A DNA stretch of 41,708 nt, from positions 1-41,708 of the forward strand of contig JAFTOB010000035.1 in assembly GCA_017451545.1 (NCBI GenBank), given 5' to 3'. Source of the DNA: Clostridia bacterium. Its GTDB lineage: Bacteria; Bacillota; Clostridia; Oscillospirales; CAG-272. Positions 16,693 to 24,774 of this stretch are shown piece after piece. The position numbers and the translations under genes were made by a program. Positions within the stretch are counted from its first letter, which is position 1, and each line of letters starts with the position of its first letter. The notes under the pieces are model-generated. The model was not told the DNA's origin. It searched no databases and saw only the letters and a list, made by a program, of their open reading frames with translations.

Positions 16693-18933
16693 ATGGCCAG
16701 AAAACCGAAAAGCACAGAACCCGAAAAAATAGTTTATGCTCCCGTTCAGCCTCAACCCATCACCGAAACAATTGAAAAAAACTACATGCCCTATGTAATG
16801 AGCGTTATTATTTCCCGTGCGATTCCCGAGATCGACGGTCTCAAGCCCTCGCACAGAAAGCTCCTTTACACCATGTACAAGATGGGTCTGCTCACCGGCA
16901 ACCGCACCAAGAGTGCGAACGTGGTGGGACAGACGATGAAGCTCAACCCCCACGGTGATGCGGCGATCTATGACACCATGGTTCGTCTCACTCGCGGCAA
17001 CGAGGCTCTGCTTCATCCGCTTGTCGACTCCAAAGGTGCCTTCGGAAAGCAGTACAGCTCAAACATGGCGGCATCCGCTTCCCGTTATACCGAGGTAAAG
17101 CTCGATTCCTTCTGCGCCGAGATGTTCCGCGGCATTGACAAGGACGCCGTCGATATGATCGACAACTACGACGGCACAATGAAGGAGCCGGTGCTTCTGC
17201 CCACCTCCTTCCCTAACGTGCTGGTCATGCCCAACAAGGGTATCGCCGTCGGTATGGCGTCTGATATCTGCTCCTACAATCTTGGCGAGATCTGCGACGG
17301 AACCATCGCGATGCTCAAAAATCCCAAGGTCAGCGTTGAGAAGCTGATGAGCATCATCAAAGCCCCCGATTTCCCGGGCGGCGGTGATATCATCTATGAC
17401 GAGGAGAAGATGAAGGCCGTTTTCACAACCGGCTCGGGCTCTGTCCGAATCCGCTCCCGATATTCCTACGATAAGCAGGCAAACTGCATAGATATTCTTC
17501 AGATCCCCTACTCCACCTCCATCGAGCTGATCCTTGACAAGATCACCGAGCTCTTCAAGCAGGGCAAGCTCAAGGAGATCACCGACTTCCGCGATGAGAT
17601 CGACCTGAGCGGCTTCAAGCTGACCATCGACCTGCGCCGAGGCGTTGATCCCGACAAGCTGATGCAGAAGCTTTTCAAGCTCACGCCCCTTGAGGACAGC
17701 TTCAAGTGTAACTTCAACATTCTTATTGACTCCACCCCACGCCAGATGGGCGTTCCCGAGATCCTTGCTGAGTGGATCAAGTTCAGAATGTCCTGCGTTC
17801 GCCGCGAGCTGACCTTTGATCTGAAGAAGAAGGAGGACAAGCTCCATCTGCTTCTCGGTCTCGGAAAGATCCTGCTCGATATCGACAAGGCCATCCGCAT
17901 CGTCCGTAACACCGAAAAGGACGCAGACGTTGTTCCCAACCTGATGGAGGGCTTTGGAATCGATAAGGTCCAGGCCGAGTACATCGCCGAGATCAAGCTG
18001 CGCAATCTCAACCGCGAATACATCATCAACCGCATTCAGGAGATCGAGGAGCTTGAAAAGGAGATCGCCGCCATCAAGGAAATTCTTGAGGACGAGCTGA
18101 AGCTCAAGGCCCTTATTGCAAAGCAGCTTGCCGAGGTCAAGGCCAAGTACGGCAAGCCCAGAAAGTCCTATATCATCCACGCCGACGAGATCGCCGAGTA
18201 CAAGGAAGAGGAGCATATTGAAAACTTCAACGTCAGACTTTATATGACGAAGGAAGGATATTTCAAGAAGATCACGCTCCAATCCCTGCGCGGCAACGAC
18301 GAGCAGAAGCTCAAGGAAGGCGACGAGATCGCCTTCACCGAGGATACCGACAATCTCGGCGAGCTCATATTCTTCACAGACAAATGCCAGATGTACCGCA
18401 TCAAGGTCAGCGACTTTGACGTGGTCAAGGCCTCGGCTATGGGTGATTATATTCCTTCAAAGCTCAGTATGGATCCCGGCGAAAAGCCGATCTTTATGAG
18501 ACTTATAGACTCGAAGAGCAATCCCGAAAAGGAGAACATGGTATTCTTCTTCGAAAACGGCAAGGGAGTGCGCGTCCCCGTAACCTCGTATATTACGAAG
18601 TCGGTTCGTCGCAAGCTCGTTGGTGCTTACTCGGATGCCTCGCCCATCGTGGCCGCGTTCCTTGAAAAGACCAACGATCCCTTCGACGTTATGCTGGTTT
18701 CGGATGTCGATCGAGCGATCATTGTCAAAACCTCGCTGATCCCCGTCAAGACGACCCGAACCTCTGCGGGAGTTCAAGTGTTCACTCTCAAGAAGGGGCA
18801 GAGGCTTGTGGGTGCTTACACCGACTTTGCCGAGCGCTTTGAGGACACCAAGGGCTACAAAAAGATAAAGATCCCCGCAACCGGAATCCTGCTTTCCGAA
18901 AAAGATATTGATAAACAGCAATTAAAAATCTGA
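16693..18933 (+). CDS. Type IIA topoisomerase subunit A (topoisomerase IV-like)
   Basis: The 746-residue DNA-breaking subunit of a type II topoisomerase. The winged-helix region has SRAIPEIDGLKPSHRKLLY, and the catalytic tyrosine is Tyr132 in AASASRYTEVKL. The tower and coiled coil (IQEIEELEKEIAAIKEILEDE) span about 440-475. A short C-terminal beta-pinwheel follows. I see no QRRGGKG-type GyrA box, so it is more like ParC than gyrase A, though weak forms exist. The ATG at 16693 has GTGAGG upstream. The TTG two codons earlier is rejected. No partner B subunit is nearby. It is the last gene of the coaE operon. Confidence 0.85.
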   Translation: MARKPKSTEPEKIVYAPVQPQPITETIEKNYMPYVMSVIISRAIPEIDGLKPSHRKLLYTMYKMGLLTGNRTKSANVVGQTMKLNPHGDAAIYDTMVRLTRGNEALLHPLVDSKGAFGKQYSSNMAASASRYTEVKLDSFCAEMFRGIDKDAVDMIDNYDGTMKEPVLLPTSFPNVLVMPNKGIAVGMASDICSYNLGEICDGTIAMLKNPKVSVEKLMSIIKAPDFPGGGDIIYDEEKMKAVFTTGSGSVRIRSRYSYDKQANCIDILQIPYSTSIELILDKITELFKQGKLKEITDFRDEIDLSGFKLTIDLRRGVDPDKLMQKLFKLTPLEDSFKCNFNILIDSTPRQMGVPEILAEWIKFRMSCVRRELTFDLKKKEDKLHLLLGLGKILLDIDKAIRIVRNTEKDADVVPNLMEGFGIDKVQAEYIAEIKLRNLNREYIINRIQEIEELEKEIAAIKEILEDELKLKALIAKQLAEVKAKYGKPRKSYIIHADEIAEYKEEEHIENFNVRLYMTKEGYFKKITLQSLRGNDEQKLKEGDEIAFTEDTDNLGELIFFTDKCQMYRIKVSDFDVVKASAMGDYIPSKLSMDPGEKPIFMRLIDSKSNPEKENMVFFFENGKGVRVPVTSYITKSVRRKLVGAYSDASPIVAAFLEKTNDPFDVMLVSDVDRAIIVKTSLIPVKTTRTSAGVQVFTLKKGQRLVGAYTDFAERFEDTKGYKKIKIPATGILLSEKDIDKQQLKI

Positions 18934-18940
18934 TAACCCC

Positions 18941-18969
18941 TTTACAAAAGTCGGATTTTGATTTATAAT
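18941..18969 (+). promoter_or_regulatory. Promoter of the small membrane protein-deoC pair
   Basis: TTTACA at 18941-18946 and TATAAT at 18964-18969 are separated by 17 bases, just after the topoisomerase gene stop. Confidence 0.75.
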
Positions 18970-19000
18970 GTAAATAATTATTTTGAACGGAGAAACAAAA

Positions 19001-19243
19001 ATGTCTACAAATCAGAAAAAAATGCCCAAGGATAAGTTTTGGGTGAGATTCGTCTGCATCGTTCTCGCAGCCGTTATGGTAATCGGTGTGGCAATGACCG
19101 CTATCTTCCTCATAGTTGATGCTATCAACGCCGCTATGGCCGAGAAGGAAGATGAAAAGGGCAAGAAGACCGCCGAGGCCGCAATCGTTGAATACGTCGC
19201 CGCCCCCGCGGAGGTCGATGACGCCTGGGAGACAAACGTATGA
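19001..19243 (+). CDS. Small single-pass membrane protein, unknown function
   Basis: An 80-residue protein with a basic N-terminus (STNQKKMPKDKFW), one strongly hydrophobic helix over about residues 17-41 (VCIVLAAVMVIGVAMTAIFLIVD) and a charged tail (EKEDEKGKK, ending DDAWETNV). It has an in-in or N-in/C-out topology that I cannot settle. The ATG at 19001 has CGGAG upstream. It is expressed from its own good promoter and its stop overlaps the deoC start (ATGA), so the two are translated together. I do not recognise a family. A role as a signal-anchored partner or regulator is only a guess. Confidence 0.75.
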   Translation: MSTNQKKMPKDKFWVRFVCIVLAAVMVIGVAMTAIFLIVDAINAAMAEKEDEKGKKTAEAAIVEYVAAPAEVDDAWETNV

Positions 19244-19908
19244 TGGATAAAAACAGCATTCTCAAGCTCGTTGACCACACTCTGCTGGCACAGACCGCCA
19301 CTCTCGACGATATCCTCACCATCGTTGACGACGGAATAAAGTACGGCACAGCAAGCGTGTGCATCCCTTCCTGCTACGTAGCCGCCGCGGTTAAGCACGC
19401 AAACGGCAAGCTCCCCATCTGCACCGTTGTTGGCTTCCCCAACGGCAACTACACCACCGAGGCAAAGGTAGCCGAGACCGCAAAGGCTCTGGCCGACGGT
19501 GCCGCCGAGATCGATATGGTTATCAATATCGGTATGCTCAAGGCAAAGAATTACGATTACGTTCTTGAGGAGATCAAGACACTCAAGAAGCTCTGCGGCG
19601 AGCGTGTGCTCAAGGTCATCATTGAGACCTGCCTGCTCACCGACGAGGAAAAAATTAAGATGTGCGAGATCGTATCGGCCTCCGGCGCTGATTTCATCAA
19701 GACCTCCACAGGCTTCTCTACCGGTGGCGCAACCCGCGAGGACATTGCACTCTTCAAGGCAAACGTCCGCGAGGGTCTGGGAATCAAGGCCGCGGGCGGT
19801 ATCCGCTCCTTCGCCGATGCCGAGGACTTTATCAACCTCGGTGCCACAAGACTCGGAACAAGCTCTCTCGTAAAGATCATCAAGAACGAGGAGCTCGGCA
19901 GCTATTGA
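19240..19908 (+). CDS. deoC: Deoxyribose-phosphate aldolase
   Basis: This is a class I aldolase that splits 2-deoxyribose 5-phosphate into glyceraldehyde 3-phosphate and acetaldehyde, the final step in deoxynucleoside breakdown. The 222-residue protein has the family residues: Asp92 in EIDMVINIG, the Schiff-base lysine Lys154 in FIKTSTGF, and Lys183 in GIKAAGGIRS. CTVVGFPNG (61-69) is another hallmark. The start could be either of two consecutive ATGs (19240 or 19243). It overlaps the small membrane protein gene by four bases. No other deo genes are adjacent. A strong terminator follows. Confidence 0.96.
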   Translation: MMDKNSILKLVDHTLLAQTATLDDILTIVDDGIKYGTASVCIPSCYVAAAVKHANGKLPICTVVGFPNGNYTTEAKVAETAKALADGAAEIDMVINIGMLKAKNYDYVLEEIKTLKKLCGERVLKVIIETCLLTDEEKIKMCEIVSASGADFIKTSTGFSTGGATREDIALFKANVREGLGIKAAGGIRSFADAEDFINLGATRLGTSSLVKIIKNEELGSY

Positions 19909-19911
19909 TCC

Positions 19912-19947
19912 AAATAAAAAATGAGCGCAGTTTTGCGCTCATTTTTT
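19912..19947 (+). terminator. Rho-independent terminator after deoC
   Basis: ATGAGCGCA (19921-19929) and TGCGCTCAT (19934-19942) form a 9-bp stem with a GTTT loop, flanked by A-rich sequence and a run of T residues (19942-19947). Confidence 0.9.
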
Positions 19948-20007
19948 ATAAAAATATTGAAACCGATCTCGGAATTGCCACACTATATAAGTGAAAGGGG
20001 TGAGAGG

Positions 20008-21615
20008 ATGAGCGATCACGGCACCGTATACGAAGAGCTTGCGCAAAAATACTGCGAAAAGTTTATGGGCAAGGTGTTTTATTTCTGCCTGAAGAAAACT
20101 GAAAATATACACGAGGCGGAGGATCTGACACAGGATATTTCGCTGAACGTAATATATGCTCTTTCAAAGGGTGCGCTACCCGAAAGCTTTTCGGCATACG
20201 TCTGGCAAATAGCGCGCAACAGATACAGTGCTTGGGCAGAGCACAAGCGCAGAAAACGCGAAGCGGTGACCGGTAACCACATCGCGGATTATGAGCTTGA
20301 GGACGAGAGCGAAAATATCACCGATGAAATGATACGCAACGAGGAGCTTTCGTTGCTTCGGCGGGAGCTGGCCTTCATCGGCAACGAATATCGCAGTCTG
20401 CTCATCGCCTATTACATTGAAGGCAAAAGCGTGCGAGCCATTGCGGATGCTCTTTCGATCCCCGAGGGTACGGTAAAATCAAAGCTTTTCCGTGCACGCA
20501 AAATTCTGAAAGAAGGTATGAATATGGCACGAGAATTCGGCAAAAAGAGTTATAATCCCCAAAGCGTAAGCTTCGTATCAAGCGGATCACAACCAAGCGG
20601 ACTTCCTTGGCGGGTGATCCAGCGGCAGATCCCACAGAACATACTGTTACACGCAAGCAATAACCCCAGCACTGTTGAGGAGCTGGCACTTGAGCTCGGT
20701 ATTGCCGCGCCTTATATGGAGGAAGAGGTTGAAATACTTTACAACGCAACTCTTCTCAAAAAGGTGGACGGCGACAAGTATATCACCGACTTCTTTATTA
20801 TGGACAAGGAGGCTCAGCTTGAGATCTACGGCATTCTCCGTCAAGGCTCGCTTGAGAGAAGCGGATTGATCGACGAGCTCGTTGAAGAAAACCTGCAAGC
20901 ATTCCGAGGGCTCGGCATCGCCAACGACGGTATCAGCGACAACACGTTAAAATGGTGGCTGGTGATTCACACCGTGGACTTCTGCGTGGGTCGCATCAAG
21001 GGCTATAACAGCGACTGGCCCGAAAAAAGAGCCAACGGAGAGCAATGGGGCATTCTGGGCTTTGAGTGGATCGATCCTCCCGAGCGCACGGTTATGGGTC
21101 ACAACGGAAACGGAAACGAAGATTTTATGTTCTGGGCGTACAAAATACCCGATTACAACCTCTGGGATCAAGTGAGCGAAATGAGCTTCAACCAAACCAT
21201 ACTTTTGGGAAGCATCCTGGCGGGCAACCGAAATCTTGCTTCTCTCTCGGATGCAGAAGCTCTGCATTGGAAGACCATCGACGGAAAGTATGCCCACAGC
21301 GACGGGGACGGAAATATTATCCCCGATATTCTGGCGATAAACAATGATCAGATGAAAAAGCTCGATGAGATCATCGCCTCACATCCTAATTTCAAAAAGA
21401 TCATGGAGAATTATCAGCTCGCCTTTGACAGTACGGTTAAGCTCCTTGAGAAATACAGCCACTCGGTTTTGCATAAGATCCTTCCCTATTGCGTTTCGAG
21501 TCAGATGTACGGCTCGCGAATGATGACGGTTCACGATGAGGTCAACGCCGAAAAATTGCTGTTGCCCAAAAATCCCAAGACCTCGGTGCTTGGAATGCAT
21601 ATCCGGCTCTCTTAA
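20008..21615 (+). CDS. ECF-like sigma-70 factor with long C-terminal extension
   Basis: The 535-residue protein has a normal ECF sigma core in its first 175 residues. Region 2 is at about 15-80 (HEAEDLTQDISLNVIYAL, FSAYVWQIARNRYSAW), and region 4 at about 115-170 (IEGKSVRAIADALSIPEGTVKSKLFRARKIL). A winged-helix-like segment at 205-265 follows (STVEELALELGIAAPYMEEEV, then a beta wing LLKKVDGDKYIT). The last 270 residues are a novel domain containing a Trp-rich patch (EQWGILGFEWIDPPE). Standard ECF factors end near 190 residues. The start at 20008 is set by GAAAGGGGTGAGAGG. The extension may replace an anti-sigma factor as a built-in sensor, which is inference. The gene is a single transcription unit. 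Confidence 0.85.
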   Translation: MSDHGTVYEELAQKYCEKFMGKVFYFCLKKTENIHEAEDLTQDISLNVIYALSKGALPESFSAYVWQIARNRYSAWAEHKRRKREAVTGNHIADYELEDESENITDEMIRNEELSLLRRELAFIGNEYRSLLIAYYIEGKSVRAIADALSIPEGTVKSKLFRARKILKEGMNMAREFGKKSYNPQSVSFVSSGSQPSGLPWRVIQRQIPQNILLHASNNPSTVEELALELGIAAPYMEEEVEILYNATLLKKVDGDKYITDFFIMDKEAQLEIYGILRQGSLERSGLIDELVEENLQAFRGLGIANDGISDNTLKWWLVIHTVDFCVGRIKGYNSDWPEKRANGEQWGILGFEWIDPPERTVMGHNGNGNEDFMFWAYKIPDYNLWDQVSEMSFNQTILLGSILAGNRNLASLSDAEALHWKTIDGKYAHSDGDGNIIPDILAINNDQMKKLDEIIASHPNFKKIMENYQLAFDSTVKLLEKYSHSVLHKILPYCVSSQMYGSRMMTVHDEVNAEKLLLPKNPKTSVLGMHIRLS

Positions 21616-21630
21616 AATCAAAAAGGGCGC

Positions 21631-21666
21631 TTGGCGCACCTGCATTATTTCAGGTGCGCCAATTTT
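21631..21666 (+). terminator. Rho-independent terminator after the sigma factor gene
   Basis: A perfect 12-bp stem, TTGGCGCACCTG (21631-21642) and CAGGTGCGCCAA (21651-21662), is followed by TTTT. Confidence 0.85.
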
Positions 21667-21686
21667 GTAATTCAGCGTTTTTCGTC

Positions 21687-21715
21687 AAGACAAACGGAAA
21701 TGGGTATGATATAAT
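21687..21715 (+). promoter_or_regulatory. Extended -10 promoter of the AraC-acetyltransferase gene
   Basis: TATAAT at 21710-21715 with TG at 21707-21708; the -35 hexamer AAGACA at 21687-21692 is poor; the spacer is 17 bases. A strong AAGGAGG precedes the ATG at 21768. Confidence 0.65.
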
Positions 21716-21767
21716 ACTATCGTAAGCAGGAGGCCACCCGCTAAATATCCATTTAAGGAGGTAACAT

Positions 21768-22991
21768 ATGGAAAATAGAGATTTGATAAAAAATGCTGTA
21801 AAATACATCAATAATTTGGGATCCAACACAACTACTCTCGATGACGTAGCAAAAAATGCAGGCTTTTCAACCGACTACTTCAATCGCATATTTCGGAACA
21901 ACACGGGATTTAACGTTATGGAATACGTGAAATTCAGAAAATTAAACCGTGCCGCACGTATGCTCCGCGCGTCACCCGACCGTGATATTTTATCGATTGC
22001 CTTGGAGTGCGGATATGAAAGTCATGAAGGATTTACGCGTGCATTTAAGGAACAATACTGTAAAACGCCCAGCGAGTACCGTGAAAGCATGAAAGGAAAG
22101 CAATTTATTTTTGCAGATCTTGAATTAAATGCTACCGCCGTTGCCGAATTTAGCAATGCTATTTCCGGATTTTCCGAAAAAGATGCTGATGAGACGATCG
22201 ATTGGCTTCTCGAAAAAGATGTAAAGCGTTACGGCTACACGGCTATTACCATTACAATAAACGGATCGAAAATAGTTTCTGACAAAGATTCTTTTGAAAA
22301 CGGATTTGTCACGGTGGAAAATTATTCCGAAAAGCCTTATCTTACACTTGTTCTTGAAGATTTGAGTAATTTTCGGAATTATATTGATAAACTTCTGCTT
22401 TTGGGCCACGGTTATATAGATTGTATATTTCATAAAGACGTGTCATTTGAGGATGTGAAAATCGCACTTGACGGTATTAATTTAAAAAATATAAAAGAAA
22501 GAAATGAAACGATGTATTTCGGAGAACCGTTCGTTCTGCCGAAAGAATCGCAAAAGTATGATATTCACAAATTGGGAGCACCCGATTTGGAGGCAGTTGA
22601 GGAATTTATTGCGGAATATACGGATGAAGTGTTCAAAAAATCCGACGGGTACGGGCTTAAAAGCTTGATAAAGCAGCCACTTGATCAAAGACCTCTTTCA
22701 CAGCCCTTTGGTGTTTTTGATGGCAAAAAACTACTTGCTGTATCTTACGACGGACTGCAAAGCACACACGGTTTTTGTATTAATAATTGTGTTCACACTC
22801 CTAATTTGCCGGGTACTCCTGATGATGCGATCAAATATCTTTATCTGACGGCGACAAATGCAGCTATGGAAAAAGGATATATTCCTTTTGAAGATACTCA
22901 ATTTGACAAATATGCAAAAGAGCACGGAGGATTTGACGCTTTCGAATTGGGGTTTGAAAAAGTAAATACCGTATATTTTATTGAATTTTGA
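21768..22991 (+). CDS. AraC-family regulator fused to an acetyltransferase-like domain
   Basis: The 407-residue protein starts with a tandem AraC helix-turn-helix at about residues 8-108: TTLDDVAKNAGFSTDYFNRIFRN, then ILSIALECGYESHEGFTRAFKEQY, and KTPSEYRES. This is the reverse of the usual sensor-first order. A middle part of about 130 residues resembles no family I know. The C-terminal 130 residues (PDLEAVEEFIAEYTDEVF, GVFDGKKLLAVSYDG, DDAIKYLYLTATNAAMEKGYIPFEDTQ, GFEKVNTVYFI) look like a GNAT-type acetyltransferase fold, judged by pattern alone. The gene is clearly more AT-rich than its neighbours, suggesting recent acquisition. Genes of this design often respond to small molecules and control nearby resistance or efflux genes, but none is adjacent. 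Confidence 0.75.
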   Translation: MENRDLIKNAVKYINNLGSNTTTLDDVAKNAGFSTDYFNRIFRNNTGFNVMEYVKFRKLNRAARMLRASPDRDILSIALECGYESHEGFTRAFKEQYCKTPSEYRESMKGKQFIFADLELNATAVAEFSNAISGFSEKDADETIDWLLEKDVKRYGYTAITITINGSKIVSDKDSFENGFVTVENYSEKPYLTLVLEDLSNFRNYIDKLLLLGHGYIDCIFHKDVSFEDVKIALDGINLKNIKERNETMYFGEPFVLPKESQKYDIHKLGAPDLEAVEEFIAEYTDEVFKKSDGYGLKSLIKQPLDQRPLSQPFGVFDGKKLLAVSYDGLQSTHGFCINNCVHTPNLPGTPDDAIKYLYLTATNAAMEKGYIPFEDTQFDKYAKEHGGFDAFELGFEKVNTVYFIEF

Positions 22992-22998
22992 TGAAAGC

Positions 22999-23023
22999 AT
23001 TGCCCCGCCTTGCGCGGGGCAAT
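22999..23023. terminator. Hairpin between convergent regulator genes
   Basis: ATTGCCCCGC (22999-23008) and GCGGGGCAAT (23014-23023) form a 10-bp stem with a five-base loop. The following T-rich stretch is interrupted. It lies between two convergent genes and probably stops transcription from the left. Confidence 0.7.
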
Positions 23024-23048
23024 ATTTATAACGTTTATGCAAAACTAT

Positions 23049-23828
23049 TTATCTGCCTTCATATTTTGACGGCGACGTGCCGGTATGCTTTTTGAAGTCC
23101 CGTGAAAAATCGTAAAGGTTGGCGTAGCCCAAGGACAGCGCCATATCCGACAGGGTGCCGTAGTCACTTTTAAGCATCTCCTTTGCCTTTTCTATGCGGA
23201 TCTGTCGGGCGTAGGATATCGGCGACACGCCCATAATTTCCGCAAAAAGCTTTCTGAAATACACGGTTGAAAGTCCGACAATCTCGGCGAGCCCGTCATT
23301 CGTTATCTTTTTGCCGTAATTCTGAGAAATATATTCGTTTGCGGCCGCGATCTTCGCCTGCTTGTCGGTTGGCATATATGCCCTGCTCTCCGTTTGCGCT
23401 ATGGCCATTATAATAGAATAAACGTCCCTGATGCTTTCCATTTCGATCAACGGATCCTTCAGATTTCGCTTGTATTCAAGCTCTTTGAGCATCTTCAGTA
23501 TCTTTTCCCCGTTTTTGACCGAAAAGGCCATCAGCTCGGGGAAGGTCTGCTCGCTTTCAAACTCAACAGTCAAAAAATGCCCCGAGCTTGTGCATTGCCA
23601 TTCGTAGGTACTGCTTTTGGGCAGGATCATTATATGGTTCAGATCGGACAAATAGCGCTTCCCTGCCGCCGTGTAAACCGTCTCGCCCTCGTACTTGATA
23701 ACGACAGCCCAGCGGCTACGGTCGGTTCTTCTGGCCTTCGTGCCTTCGGGATTGTACAGCGTTGACACCGAATGCACCTTTGTAATTACCAATTTTGATA
23801 AAACTTCCGTGTTCATAAAAATTCTCAT
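23049..23828 (-). CDS. AraC-family transcriptional regulator, divergent to the catabolic cluster
   Basis: The 259-residue regulator has an N-terminal cupin-like sensor (WAVVIKYEGETVYTAAG, HIMILPKSSTYEW, FLTVEFESEQTF). The C-terminal DNA-binding domain is at about 160-258 (ITNDGLAEIVGLSTVYFRKLFAE; LSDMALSLGYANLYDFSRDFKKHTG; TSPSKYEGR). Two ATGs compete: the first (23828) has AAGGAG only two bases away, while the second (23816) is fourteen bases away, so the exact start is unsettled. It is transcribed away from a seven-gene enzyme run. That arrangement, with an inverted repeat between them, makes it the probable ligand-responsive regulator of that run. Confidence 0.9.
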   Translation of the reverse strand: MRIFMNTEVLSKLVITKVHSVSTLYNPEGTKARRTDRSRWAVVIKYEGETVYTAAGKRYLSDLNHIMILPKSSTYEWQCTSSGHFLTVEFESEQTFPELMAFSVKNGEKILKMLKELEYKRNLKDPLIEMESIRDVYSIIMAIAQTESRAYMPTDKQAKIAAANEYISQNYGKKITNDGLAEIVGLSTVYFRKLFAEIMGVSPISYARQIRIEKAKEMLKSDYGTLSDMALSLGYANLYDFSRDFKKHTGTSPSKYEGR

Positions 23829-23847
23829 CTCTCCTTACAATGCTATA

Positions 23848-23876
23848 ATTATATCACAAATTATAAAATCAATCAA
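23848..23876 (-). promoter_or_regulatory. Promoter of the divergent araC-type gene
   Basis: Minus-strand TTGATT (23876-23871), a 17-base spacer, and TATAAT (23853-23848) preceded by TGA (extended -10). Confidence 0.7.
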
Positions 23877-23885
23877 TACTTTTTG

Positions 23886-23918
23886 TATCAAATATGATAA
23901 ATTGTAACACATTTGATA
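23886..23918. promoter_or_regulatory. Inverted-repeat operator candidate in the divergent promoter region
   Basis: TATCAAAT (23886-23893) and ATTTGATA (23911-23918) are 8-bp inverted arms with centres 25 bases apart. They lie upstream of both the araC promoter and the cluster promoter, where an AraC-type activator would bind. Confidence 0.55.
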
Positions 23919-23947
23919 TTTACCGCCGATGCTTAATATGTTATACT
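23919..23947 (+). promoter_or_regulatory. Promoter of the catabolic cluster
   Basis: TTTACC at 23919-23924 and TATACT at 23942-23947 with a 17-base spacer. The -35 is weak and adjoins the inverted repeat, consistent with activator control. GGAGGTG precedes the first ATG at 23966. Confidence 0.6.
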
Positions 23948-23965
23948 GTTTTTGGAGGTGAAATT

Positions 23966-24772
23966 ATGAACCGTAAAATATCACAGATACCTTCCCCTGC
24001 TCTTGCAGGAGTAGTTAAGGAAAAAACATTAAACGGCGCGATTGCTGAGATTATGAACTGTACCTATGACGGTGCGGATATGATCGATCTGCACTTGCCG
24101 TACCTTGAAACCAACGACACAGAAAGTCTCCGCAAAATAGTGAAAGCCTCAAGGCTTCCCATTCTTGCGCTGAATTACAGCAGCACTTCTTCCGAAGAAG
24201 AGCGCGTTGCCAGCTTTCTGCGCGCTGTAGACGCCGGAGCGGCCGGCATCGATATGCAGGGCTATACCTTTCATCTGCCGTCCAAAAAGGATTTTTGCGG
24301 CGAAGACAAATATTCCTTTACCAAGGGTAATCCTAAGGAGATCGTGACAGACGAAAAGATCATTGCCAAGCAATACGAATTGATCGAAAGGGTTCATTCG
24401 ATGGGAGCAGAGGTTCTCCTTTCATGCCATCCCGGTATACCTATGACCTGTAATCAAGTGGTGGAGCTTGCTCTTTTCCTTGAAAAACGAAATCCCGATA
24501 TTATAAAGATCGTCACAAAGGCCGAAACCGAGGACGATCTGGCCGAAAGTATACGCACCATGCTCCTCCTCAAGAAAGAGGTCAAAACTCCGATTTCCTA
24601 TCATGCAAGCGGGTATAGCGGTATGCTTTCAAGGATCGTAAATCCTTTGCTTGGCGGGAAAATCGCGTTTTGCATTGATCGGTACAAAGAGTCAAGTATC
24701 ATGGAGCAAATTGATCTTAAAACAGCAAAGGCTATTGTCGAAAACACAAGGAAAATCGTGGGAGATCTATAA
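23966..24772 (+). CDS. Type I 3-dehydroquinate dehydratase-like lyase with altered substrate site
   Basis: The 268-residue (beta/alpha)8 protein resembles class I dehydroquinase. The catalytic pair is preserved: His155 in LLSCHPG and the Schiff-base Lys181 in PDIIKIVTKAE, plus Arg223 in LSRI and Gln248. In the known enzymes strand 2 carries Glu-x-Arg-x-Asp (as in LLEWRVD), which holds the substrate. Here that stretch reads MIDLHLPYL, with Asp41, His43 and Pro45. The substrate is therefore probably not 3-dehydroquinate, though a Schiff-base lyase mechanism is likely. The start at 23966 follows TTTGGAGGTG. The longer frame from 23894 has no ribosome-binding site. It is the first gene of a seven-enzyme run, which argues for a catabolic rather than an aromatic-biosynthesis role. 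Confidence 0.8.
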   Translation: MNRKISQIPSPALAGVVKEKTLNGAIAEIMNCTYDGADMIDLHLPYLETNDTESLRKIVKASRLPILALNYSSTSSEEERVASFLRAVDAGAAGIDMQGYTFHLPSKKDFCGEDKYSFTKGNPKEIVTDEKIIAKQYELIERVHSMGAEVLLSCHPGIPMTCNQVVELALFLEKRNPDIIKIVTKAETEDDLAESIRTMLLLKKEVKTPISYHASGYSGMLSRIVNPLLGGKIAFCIDRYKESSIMEQIDLKTAKAIVENTRKIVGDL

Positions 24773-24774
24773 CA

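Noticed and set aside
17059..18282. 407-codon minus-strand frame opposite the topoisomerase gene
   Set aside because: Leu/Asp-rich antisense shadow without motif or promoter.
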